A stretch of 11,923 bases of DNA. Source: JBBDNC01 sp040877875. GTDB lineage: Bacteria; Bacteroidota; Rhodothermia; Balneolales; Balneolaceae. The stretch covers positions 1 to 11,923 of the forward strand of contig JBBDNC010000187.1 in assembly GCA_040877875.1 (NCBI GenBank), read 5' to 3'. How positions within the stretch are numbered: position 1 is the first letter of the stretch; every line of letters starts with the position of its first letter. The translations under genes were made by a program, and so were the position numbers. The notes beneath the pieces are model-generated. The model was not told where the DNA came from and did no database searches. It saw nothing but the letters and a program-made list of their open reading frames with translations. Shown here piece by piece: positions 5,558-11,891 of the stretch.

Positions 5558-8185
5558 TCAATCCGGCCTGTAGCCCCCTCGAAAGTCGTATCCAATGTGT
5601 TCAATTTCCGCTTCAACGGGATCAGTTGCCCCCCACAGTAGATAGGGGCCTGTTCCCACGGCTTGAGAATTGCGGTATTCTGACGGTGAACGCAGGGCGA
5701 TTCGTTTACCGTCCCTGTAGATCCGTGCGAGTCCGTCTTCCCCGACGGCAATTCTGAAAGTATGCATGGCAGAAGAATTATCGAGGTTTTGGGCGAGCGG
5801 GACCCAACTGAATCGGTCATACGCATAAAGTCCATCGGCTGTAACGGTCAAATGATAAAATCTCTTGTTTGCATCTCCCAGGTGTACAACCAGGTCTACA
5901 CCCCTGCTTGAGGATTCACTTGAATGAACTTTCAATCTGATTTCAGCAGTAGCTCCGTTTCGGGCATCTGCCCTGCCGAAGCCTTTGTCGGAATCGTCGA
6001 TCCAGATGCCGGGGTAATCCGGTGTGGTTGAAAGTGCTATCGGTGCGTCTTTCGTGATATGGGCAATCTGTCGTTCTGCCCCCTGTCCGTGAAAAACCCA
6101 TCTGCCGGGTAAGGAGGCGGCACTGGGTAGTTCTCCGCCGGTAAACTGAACAGGTAATACAGCCTTGGAGGGCAACCGGGGCTCATCAACTCTTTCGGGA
6201 GGTGTTTCAAGCCACTTCAAATTGAATGTATAGTGTTGAGTGGTACTGATCAGATGGACAAGTCCATTCTGTGCTATCGTTCCCGCCAGGTACCCGCGTG
6301 GCTCGGCGGTATGGGGCGTCCAGAGAAAATGACGTCCGCGGGCGGTTTCCATCCACCGGTTGGCGGACTCCATTTCCGGTGCAATCAACCGTTTTACCGG
6401 CCATGTCTTGCCCTCGTCGTACGATACAGCAGCGAAAAGCCCGGATCCGTGCTGCATCTTTCCTGACGAATCTTCAAACATCATATTATCTGCAAAAGAC
6501 GCAAAAAAGAGAGGCCCTTCTTTCATACGTAGCAGGACCAGCCGCTGAGTACTGGTGATGGGAGGAAATTCACTGGCACTGTAAGTCCAGGTTTCTCCCA
6601 TATCATCGGAGATGCTTTTAGGCATTTGTCCGTCGATATTATCCCCGCGTCCGAAGGCCATAAGCCTGCCATCTTCAAGCTGAACAACGGATGCATGGAT
6701 ACCGGCAATGGTTCCTCCCGGGTCCTTCCAGGTCTTACCGCCATCTTTACTCAGATGAATGGCCGTCCCTCCCTGTCCGATCGAAACGGCATCGGCGGCG
6801 ACGATCAGGTGTCCTTCGTTCGTGCGGATCATCGAGGAGATGACCTGGTTTCGGAGACCGTGTTCCGGGTTGATGATTCGGGCGGGTGACCATGTTACCC
6901 CGTTATCGGTTGAAGTACGAAGAATCATGGCCAGGTTGCCCCACGTAGCGGCTGCCGAGAGACCAGAAAGATGATAGATTGTCTCATCCCCATCCCACCA
7001 AAGAGCATTCCCGTGGTCATTCCTGTCCGGTACGTTCCAGAAGATCGAAGCAGGATCCCATTCGTTCTGTCCGTAACGGAGCCGGCTTGCGGCCTGACGC
7101 AGATATCGGCCGGTTTCAGATTTGGTCGTATACCAGATAGCCATCAGATCACCGTTGGGCATTTCTGTGATATCCGGCTGATGATTATGGTAGAAAAAAG
7201 GCCCGTTTTCTGTAGGGTTCAGTTTTATATAGGGACGGGGGCCCTCAAAGAAAGGCTCGTCAGGATCCGCAGCTTTTTCCAGGTCAGGGGATTTCTGGCT
7301 GACTCCCATCCGGTAAAGATTTGAAGAGGTTTGCCGGGGAAGGGGATCGGCGTCAGGCATTTTCCCCATAACCACCCGCAGTCCGATCAGCCAGTGCTTG
7401 TTATCGGGCAATGTGCCCATTCGATTTGCCGACCGCAAATAATAGGGCGTAGTCGAATGGCTCCCTCCGCGGGTTACCTTGAAATCACCGGCCTTTCGCC
7501 CGACCGGGTCGATGCGTCCCCCGTATTCATACGGTCCATACCAGTCCAGCGTCCACTCTTCCACATTCCCTTGCATCTCATGCAGTCCCCATGGGTTGGG
7601 GGGAGTTTTACCCACCGTAAGATCGACGATATCATCCGGATGAAGCCGGTCCTTGTCGGGGTACCAGCTTTCCCGCGGGTTTTTGAGGAAAGCATCAGGT
7701 AGATTCTCCCCTGCAGGATAGGGAGTGGTCGTACCGGCGCGGGCTGCATACTCCCACTCGGCTTCGGTCGGAAGCCTGTAGGGAAGGCCTTCTTTTTCGG
7801 AGAGCCATTCCGTGAAAGCCCTGGCTTCGTGCCAGTCGACATATACAACTGCCTCAGCATCTTTTTTGGAAAAGCCGAGTTTGCCTCGAAGATTCTTGTG
7901 AGAAGGGTCAAATTGTTCATATTGTTCGTTGGTTACCTCGAACACTCCCATATAAAATGGATTGCGGATTTCGGTCAGGTGAACTGGCGATTCATCGAGA
8001 TCTCCGTTTTCGCTTCCCATCAGAAATGTACCCGGATCAATCCGGACAAATTCCATTCCGAGGGAGTTCGTGAACCGGTGTCCGTGATCCGCCAGCGGTA
8101 CCGGATTCTGGCTCCATCCCTTAAAGGGTGTAAGGAGTAGGATGAAAGCAAAAAAGCAAGAGCTTGCAATCAGTTGAGGGGTCAT
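5558..8185 (-). CDS. secreted three-part protein: SUMF1-like, BNR/sialidase-like propeller, ConA-like sandwich
   Basis: An 875-residue exported protein. I start it at the ATG at 8185, which gives a clean signal peptide (hydrophobic 5-19, likely cleavage near GWSQ, 23-26); an upstream TTG (8227) would add 14 residues in front of it. Residues 41-275 form a formylglycine-generating-enzyme-like (SUMF1) domain: LPTEAEWEYAARAG (138-151), NPWGLHEMQGNVEEW (197-211), RGGSHS (239-244), IGLRVV (267-272). Residues 320-665 are a BNR/sialidase-like propeller with four Asp boxes: STDNGVTW (425-432), SKDGGKTW (479-486), SDDMGETW (526-533), SYDEGKTW (588-595). Residues 690-870 look like a ConA/LamG-type sandwich ending in IYRDGKRI (822-829). 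The SUMF1 domain lacks the catalytic Cys pair, and the propeller lacks a clear sialidase RIP arginine motif, so I avoid the names sulfatase activator or sialidase. It probably binds or cleaves a glycan in the periplasm or outside. It converges on the TIM-barrel gene and diverges from the aldolase gene. Confidence 0.85.
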   Translation of the reverse strand: MTPQLIASSCFFAFILLLTPFKGWSQNPVPLADHGHRFTNSLGMEFVRIDPGTFLMGSENGDLDESPVHLTEIRNPFYMGVFEVTNEQYEQFDPSHKNLRGKLGFSKKDAEAVVYVDWHEARAFTEWLSEKEGLPYRLPTEAEWEYAARAGTTTPYPAGENLPDAFLKNPRESWYPDKDRLHPDDIVDLTVGKTPPNPWGLHEMQGNVEEWTLDWYGPYEYGGRIDPVGRKAGDFKVTRGGSHSTTPYYLRSANRMGTLPDNKHWLIGLRVVMGKMPDADPLPRQTSSNLYRMGVSQKSPDLEKAADPDEPFFEGPRPYIKLNPTENGPFFYHNHQPDITEMPNGDLMAIWYTTKSETGRYLRQAASRLRYGQNEWDPASIFWNVPDRNDHGNALWWDGDETIYHLSGLSAAATWGNLAMILRTSTDNGVTWSPARIINPEHGLRNQVISSMIRTNEGHLIVAADAVSIGQGGTAIHLSKDGGKTWKDPGGTIAGIHASVVQLEDGRLMAFGRGDNIDGQMPKSISDDMGETWTYSASEFPPITSTQRLVLLRMKEGPLFFASFADNMMFEDSSGKMQHGSGLFAAVSYDEGKTWPVKRLIAPEMESANRWMETARGRHFLWTPHTAEPRGYLAGTIAQNGLVHLISTTQHYTFNLKWLETPPERVDEPRLPSKAVLPVQFTGGELPSAASLPGRWVFHGQGAERQIAHITKDAPIALSTTPDYPGIWIDDSDKGFGRADARNGATAEIRLKVHSSESSSRGVDLVVHLGDANKRFYHLTVTADGLYAYDRFSWVPLAQNLDNSSAMHTFRIAVGEDGLARIYRDGKRIALRSPSEYRNSQAVGTGPYLLWGATDPVEAEIEHIGYDFRGGYRPD

Positions 8186-8239
8186 AATAAAAATGATTTT
8201 TCTAAGAGGTTGAGTTACAAAAATCAATATGGAAAAATT

Positions 8240-8268
8240 TTAATACCTTTCCCGGTAAGATTATTCAA
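8240..8268 (-). promoter_or_regulatory. candidate promoter for the secreted BNR protein
   Basis: Read on the minus strand, TTGAAT (8268-8263), a 17-base spacer, and TATTAA (8245-8240) give four of six matches to each sigma-70-type hexamer with ideal spacing. The start would be near 8233, leaving an untranslated leader of about 48 bases before the ATG at 8185; the TTG at 8227 would lie almost on the transcription start, which is a further argument for the ATG. Many Bacteroidota use a different -7 element (TAnnTTTG), which I do not see, so confidence is low. Confidence 0.3.
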
Positions 8269-8296
8269 AAACATTCGTGTATCAGTTGTTATAAGT

Positions 8297-8330
8297 CGGT
8301 TTGTAAATGATTCGGAAAAAACCGGGTTCC
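8297..8330. repeat. inverted repeats rich in ACCGG/GGTT in the divergent spacer
   Basis: CGGTTT (8297-8302) and AAACCG (8319-8324) form a perfect six-base inverted repeat with a 16-base spacer. The right arm overlaps a second, tighter imperfect palindrome, GGAA...ACCGGGT...TTCC (8314-8330). This lies in the 240-base spacer between two divergent genes and next to the composite operator at 8342-8372, so further binding sites of a regulator are plausible. It has no other visible role. Confidence 0.3.
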
Positions 8331-8341
8331 CAAAACGACAG

Positions 8342-8372
8342 CAGGTTAATTCCGGAAAACCTATGGGTTTTT
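8342..8372 (+). promoter_or_regulatory. composite operator candidate upstream of the aldolase gene
   Basis: CAGGTT (8342-8347), eight bases, then AAAACC (8356-8361), TATG, GGTTTTT (8366-8372). The second part is a perfect six-base inverted repeat. The same composite, with 12-base and 3-base spacers, occurs before the FucDH-type SDR at 11890-11923. Here 53 bases separate the motif from the GTG start. This suggests a dimeric transcription factor site shared by two units. An AAACCTG (8388-8394) just downstream may be an extra half site. Confidence 0.5.
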
Positions 8373-8425
8373 GAGCGTTACTGTTTGAAACCTGTAGAGT
8401 GTGAATTTTCAATAAAACTTAAAAA

Positions 8426-9358
8426 GTGAATAAAACCTTAAAAAATCCACTACGGGGAATCATTCCACCAATGGTTACTCCATTAAAGAATCCTGACACA
8501 CTTGATATCGGTGGACTTGAGCGTTTGATTGAACATCTCCTGGAAGGGGGGATTCACGGTCTTTTCATTTTAGGTTCTACGGGAGAAGCCCAGAGTCTGG
8601 ATTATGCCTTGCGTTATGAGCTGATTGAAAAAACATGCAGCCAAGTTGCAGGAAGAATACCGGTTTTGGTTGGTATATCGGACACCGCCGTCTCCGAAAG
8701 CCTTCGTATGGCTGAAAAAGCTGCTAAATCGGGTGCAGAGGCAGTGGTTTGTGCGCCTCCCTATTACTACCTGCACACCCAGAAAGAATTAATTGAATAC
8801 TATCAATACCTGTCAGGCCGTTCGCCCCTGCCGCTTTTTCTTTATAACATCCCCTTGTTTACCAAGAATCCGATTGAGCCGGAGACTGTTAAGAGAATTG
8901 GCAACGATGAAAATGTGATCGGCTTGAAAGACAGTTCCGGGAATCCGGCTTATTTTCAAAAAGTGGTGGATTTAATGAGCGATCAACCGGCTTTTTCACT
9001 GCTGGTCGGGCCCGAAGAAGTTTTGATGCAATCCTTGTTGACAGGAGGTCACGGAGGTGTACACGGCGGGGCTAACCTGTTTCCGGATTTGTATGTAGAT
9101 TTATATGAAGCGGCCGTTGAAAAGGATTACGGGAAGATGGTTTCGCTGCATAAACGGGTGCTTCAAATTTGTTCCGGGATCTATACTGTCGGGGAATCGG
9201 AATTAGGTTACCTTCAGGGAATTAAAACCGTTTTGTCTTTGATGGGAATTTGCAGCAGCAGGATGTCCATGCCTTTTCAAGAGCTGCCGAAAGAACAAAT
9301 CGAGGTGATCCGTGAGAGATTAAAGAAGCTCGATGTGCAAAATTTTAATTTAGAATAA
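8426..9358 (+). CDS. DapA/NanA-family aldolase (pyruvate-dependent, Schiff-base class I)
   Basis: A 310-residue cytoplasmic TIM-barrel lyase, typical in length (290-310). Family landmarks are complete: GSTGE (50-54), which holds the pyruvate-carboxylate site; YNIP with catalytic Tyr140; and GLKDSSG with Schiff-base Lys168. GSTGE plus KDSSG fits the broad group of N-acetylneuraminate lyases and 2-keto-3-deoxy-aldonate aldolases more than true DapA, which usually reads GTTGE and GIKEAT. A genuine lysine-pathway role is also unlikely beside sugar genes. Two candidate reactions are cleavage of a 2-keto-3-deoxy sugar acid (e.g. 2-keto-3-deoxy-L-fuconate to pyruvate and L-lactaldehyde) and cleavage of a nonulosonic acid. 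The start is GTG at 8426: an in-frame TAA lies two codons upstream (8420-8422) and the next ATG is codon 16, inside the conserved first strand. It forms a likely operon with the SSS transporter 57 bases downstream. Confidence 0.85.
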   Translation: MNKTLKNPLRGIIPPMVTPLKNPDTLDIGGLERLIEHLLEGGIHGLFILGSTGEAQSLDYALRYELIEKTCSQVAGRIPVLVGISDTAVSESLRMAEKAAKSGAEAVVCAPPYYYLHTQKELIEYYQYLSGRSPLPLFLYNIPLFTKNPIEPETVKRIGNDENVIGLKDSSGNPAYFQKVVDLMSDQPAFSLLVGPEEVLMQSLLTGGHGGVHGGANLFPDLYVDLYEAAVEKDYGKMVSLHKRVLQICSGIYTVGESELGYLQGIKTVLSLMGICSSRMSMPFQELPKEQIEVIRERLKKLDVQNFNLE

Positions 9359-9415
9359 AAGACTGGATCGGGTGACAAAGATTAGAATGAATTCGGAACG
9401 GGGTCCTGCGTTACA

Positions 9416-10900
9416 ATGAAATCTGTAGATTTGCTCGTTTTTATCGTTTATCTGTGTGGGATTGTCTTGTTCGGTATTTCATTTTACAGGAAGGGGAGAA
9501 CATCGGATGACTATTCCATTGGTTCCGGAACCTTGCCGGCCTGGGCTGTGGGCTTGTCAATCTTTGCGACGTTTGTGAGTAGTATCAGTTTTCTGGCTTT
9601 GCCGGGGATTGCATTTCTTTCAAACTGGAACGCATATGTTTTCAGTTTATCCATTCCGATAGCCATCTATATGGCTATCAGATTTTTTGTGCCGTTGTAC
9701 CGAAGCGTAGGCAGTCCCTCGGCTTACACCTATCTTGAACAGCGTTTCGGGCAATGGGCGAGAATGTACGTTGCGACGTTCTGGCTGTTAACCCAGGTGA
9801 TGCGAATTGCTGTAATTCTCTACTTGCTGGCACTGCCGATGTATGTGATCCTGGAGTGGGATATGCGAATCATTATTCTAATTACCGGTTTGAGTGTTAT
9901 GTCCTATTCTATTTTAGGAGGTATTAAGGCAGTGATATGGACCGATGCAATTCAGGCAATAATTTTGATTACCGGAGCATTATTCAGCCTGGGGATTCTC
10001 ATGTTTTCACTTCCCGGCGGACCCGCCCAGTATTTTGAGGTTGCCGGCAGTCATAATAAGTTCAGTTTGGGTGGATTTGGCACATCTCTTAGCGAATCTA
10101 CTTTCTGGGTAGTGTTCCTATACGGGATCTTTATTAATTTGCAAAACTACGGGATCGACCAGAATTTCATTCAACGATATATGAGTGCCAGGAATGACAA
10201 GGAAGCGGTCTCTTCGGTGATTGGGGGAGGGTTGCTCTATGTACCGGTCTCCCTTCTTTTCTTTATGATAGGGACGGGTTTGTTTGTTTATTATCAGGTC
10301 TTTGAGGGGGCACTTCCACTTGAATTTCAAGAACCGGGGATGTCAGACAGTGTCTTCCCGTATTTTATTGTAGATGTACTTCCGACAGGAGTCACAGGTT
10401 TGCTGATCGCTTCAATTTTTGCAGCAGGAATGAGTACCCTTTCAACCAGCCTTAACAGTGGCGCGACCGTGATCCTGAACGATTTTTACAAGCGGTACAG
10501 GAAGCAGGCAGGTGAAAGAGAGTCGGTACGGGTTTTGTATATCGCCTCGGCCCTGATCTGTATCCTGGGAATATTCATATCGTTTTTCATCATCCGTGTG
10601 GAAAGTGCGCTGGATATTTGGTGGAACCTCGCCGGAATCTTCAGTGGCGGGATGCTCGGGTTATTCCTCCTTGGTTATTTCTCGGAGAAAGTCAGCAATG
10701 TGCCTGCGGCGATGGGAGTGCTTCTGGGGCTGCTGGTGATAGCCTGGATGAGTCTTTCTCCTGTCCTGTTTACCGGGGAACTAGAAAGGTTTCAAAACAG
10801 CCTGCATAGTTATATGACAATCGTAGTAGGTACGCTGGTGATCTTTATTACCGGTTTTCTCGGGGCTGTCTTTTACCGCCCTGTTGGCAGGAAACCATGA
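9416..10900 (+). CDS. sodium:solute symporter (SSS family), probably for a sugar or sugar acid
   Basis: A 494-residue inner-membrane protein with about 13 hydrophobic segments, typical of the SSS/SGLT family (PutP, SGLT, SiaT). The first helix is followed by FYRKGRTSDDYSIGSGTL, the usual SSS pattern, where the second segment opens with a GxGxLP-like turn. Around residues 336-349 AAGMSTLSTSLNSG carries the Ser/Thr cluster that holds sodium (Na2 site) in helix 8 of the core fold. TDAIQ (about 180-184) is another family hallmark. It follows the aldolase by 57 bases and probably imports its pathway's sugar or sugar acid. Sialic acid, galactose, fucose-type sugars and uronates are all possible for this family. 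No Shine-Dalgarno of note precedes the ATG. Having both a Na+- and an H+-coupled importer in one locus is notable. Confidence 0.85.
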   Translation: MKSVDLLVFIVYLCGIVLFGISFYRKGRTSDDYSIGSGTLPAWAVGLSIFATFVSSISFLALPGIAFLSNWNAYVFSLSIPIAIYMAIRFFVPLYRSVGSPSAYTYLEQRFGQWARMYVATFWLLTQVMRIAVILYLLALPMYVILEWDMRIIILITGLSVMSYSILGGIKAVIWTDAIQAIILITGALFSLGILMFSLPGGPAQYFEVAGSHNKFSLGGFGTSLSESTFWVVFLYGIFINLQNYGIDQNFIQRYMSARNDKEAVSSVIGGGLLYVPVSLLFFMIGTGLFVYYQVFEGALPLEFQEPGMSDSVFPYFIVDVLPTGVTGLLIASIFAAGMSTLSTSLNSGATVILNDFYKRYRKQAGERESVRVLYIASALICILGIFISFFIIRVESALDIWWNLAGIFSGGMLGLFLLGYFSEKVSNVPAAMGVLLGLLVIAWMSLSPVLFTGELERFQNSLHSYMTIVVGTLVIFITGFLGAVFYRPVGRKP

Positions 10901-10959
10901 GGAGAAGTGAATTAAAATGAGTTTTATACAAGCTTTATTTGAATATTGAGAAGCCTGAT

Positions 10960-10989
10960 GAATCCGGTGTGAACGCTCTGTCCGGTTTC
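10960..10989. terminator. hairpin between convergent SSS and SDR genes (possible bidirectional terminator)
   Basis: GAATCCGG (10960-10967) can pair with CCGGTTTC (10982-10989) with one mismatch in eight, leaving a 14-base loop. It lies in the 153-base spacer where two convergent genes end. There is no proper T-run on either side, so intrinsic termination is uncertain. A second small inverted repeat, TCACAT...ATGTGA (10993-11015), follows. Confidence 0.25.
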
Positions 10990-11053
10990 AAGTCACATGA
11001 GATGTGGTGATGTGAGTGCGATCTTCCACCCCCATGTAGTCCAATCTCTACTT

Positions 11054-11839
11054 CTACGAAATCGCCCGGTCAAGATGTACATACCCCCCGTCGATATGAA
11101 TAAATTGACCGGTTGTATGGCTAGACCGGTTGGACAACAGGAATAACACCGTGTCGGCAACTTCCGAAGGCCGGGTCATTCGCTGGCCCAAAGGAATTTT
11201 GGAGATAATGGATTTTAATTTGGTATCCTGGTCTTCAAATTTACTGATCCATTGTTTGTAGCCTGGAGTCCAGGATTCGGCAATGACGATGGCATTGACC
11301 CGGATACTGTGTTCACGCAATTCGAGAGCCCATTCGCGTGTGAGGGCAAGGACTCCCCCTTTGGCAGCGGCATAGCCGGAAGTGCTGCCCTGGCCGGTTA
11401 AAGCCACTTTTGAAGCGATGTTGACAATCGGCCCGGAGGATTCAATAAGCCAGGGAAGGGCAGCCTGGGTGACAGCGAAAAAATGGGCCAGGTTTAATTT
11501 CAAAGAGCCCATAAATTGATCGTAGGATTTGTCCAGCCCGACCCCGTCATTGACTCCGAGGTTATTGACCAGGCCGTCAATTCTGCCGTAATGATCGACC
11601 GACTTTTGTACGGCTGATTTACAACCCTCGGGAGTGGACAGATCGGCCTGGATAAAGAGTCCGTCCCCGCCCTGGTCCCGTATGGTTTTTTCAAGGTCCT
11701 TACCCCTGGAATTTTTATCAACAATCACAGGAGTTCCTCCTTCGGCGGCGATATGGCGTACGATCGTCTCTCCAATACTGCCGGAAAGTCCACCGCCCCC
11801 CGTCACAATGATTACCTTGTCCTTTAGCTCCAGATTCAT
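11054..11839 (-). CDS. L-fucose dehydrogenase-type SDR oxidoreductase
   Basis: A 261-residue cytoplasmic classical SDR. It resembles bacterial L-fucose dehydrogenases in motifs I recall from that group: LVNNxGVNDGVGL (90-102), NIASKVALTGQGSTSGYAAAK (from 140), and the ending DGGYVHLDRA (about 250-259). The catalytic set is complete: Asn116, Ser143, Tyr156, Lys160. Asp41 at the end of strand 2 favours NAD. These enzymes oxidise L-fucose (and related 6-deoxy or D-arabinose-type sugars) to the lactone, the first step of the non-phosphorylating pathway. Two oddities are that the glycine-rich loop TGGGGLSGSIG (13-23) is three residues longer than the normal TGxxxGIG, and that NNAG is NNLG. The start is ATG at 11839, with a good promoter 24 bases upstream. 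It converges on the SSS gene, but shares an operator-like motif with the aldolase unit. Assignment by memory of the family, not by search. Confidence 0.75.
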   Translation of the reverse strand: MNLELKDKVIIVTGGGGLSGSIGETIVRHIAAEGGTPVIVDKNSRGKDLEKTIRDQGGDGLFIQADLSTPEGCKSAVQKSVDHYGRIDGLVNNLGVNDGVGLDKSYDQFMGSLKLNLAHFFAVTQAALPWLIESSGPIVNIASKVALTGQGSTSGYAAAKGGVLALTREWALELREHSIRVNAIVIAESWTPGYKQWISKFEDQDTKLKSIISKIPLGQRMTRPSEVADTVLFLLSNRSSHTTGQFIHIDGGYVHLDRAIS

Positions 11840-11862
11840 ATCAACAATTATATAAAGGTTCG

Positions 11863-11891
11863 TTTATAGTTGATTTAAAGAAGGCTTTGAA
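11863..11891 (-). promoter_or_regulatory. candidate sigma-70-type promoter for the FucDH-type SDR
   Basis: On the minus strand TTCAAA (11891-11886) and TATAAA (11868-11863) are separated by exactly 17 bases, matching four and five of six consensus positions. Transcription would start near 11856, about 17 bases before the ATG. The operator-like palindrome 11890-11905 touches the -35 box, which would suit an activator or a repressor that blocks polymerase. A perfect TATAAT (11853-11848) also exists but lies only 8 bases from the ATG and has no matching -35. Confidence 0.4.

Noticed and set aside
7000..8065. Naming the large minus-strand protein sulfatase-modifying factor or exo-sialidase
   Set aside because: The catalytic Cys pair of the first and the RIP motif of the second are not visible.
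8186..8227. Upstream TTG start adding 14 residues to the secreted BNR protein
   Set aside because: The ATG at 8185 gives a normal signal peptide; the TTG would add residues in front of it and lies almost at the predicted transcription start.
8426..9358. True dihydrodipicolinate synthase (dapA, lysine pathway)
   Set aside because: GSTGE and GLKDSSG motifs and the transporter/sugar context fit a catabolic keto-acid aldolase better.
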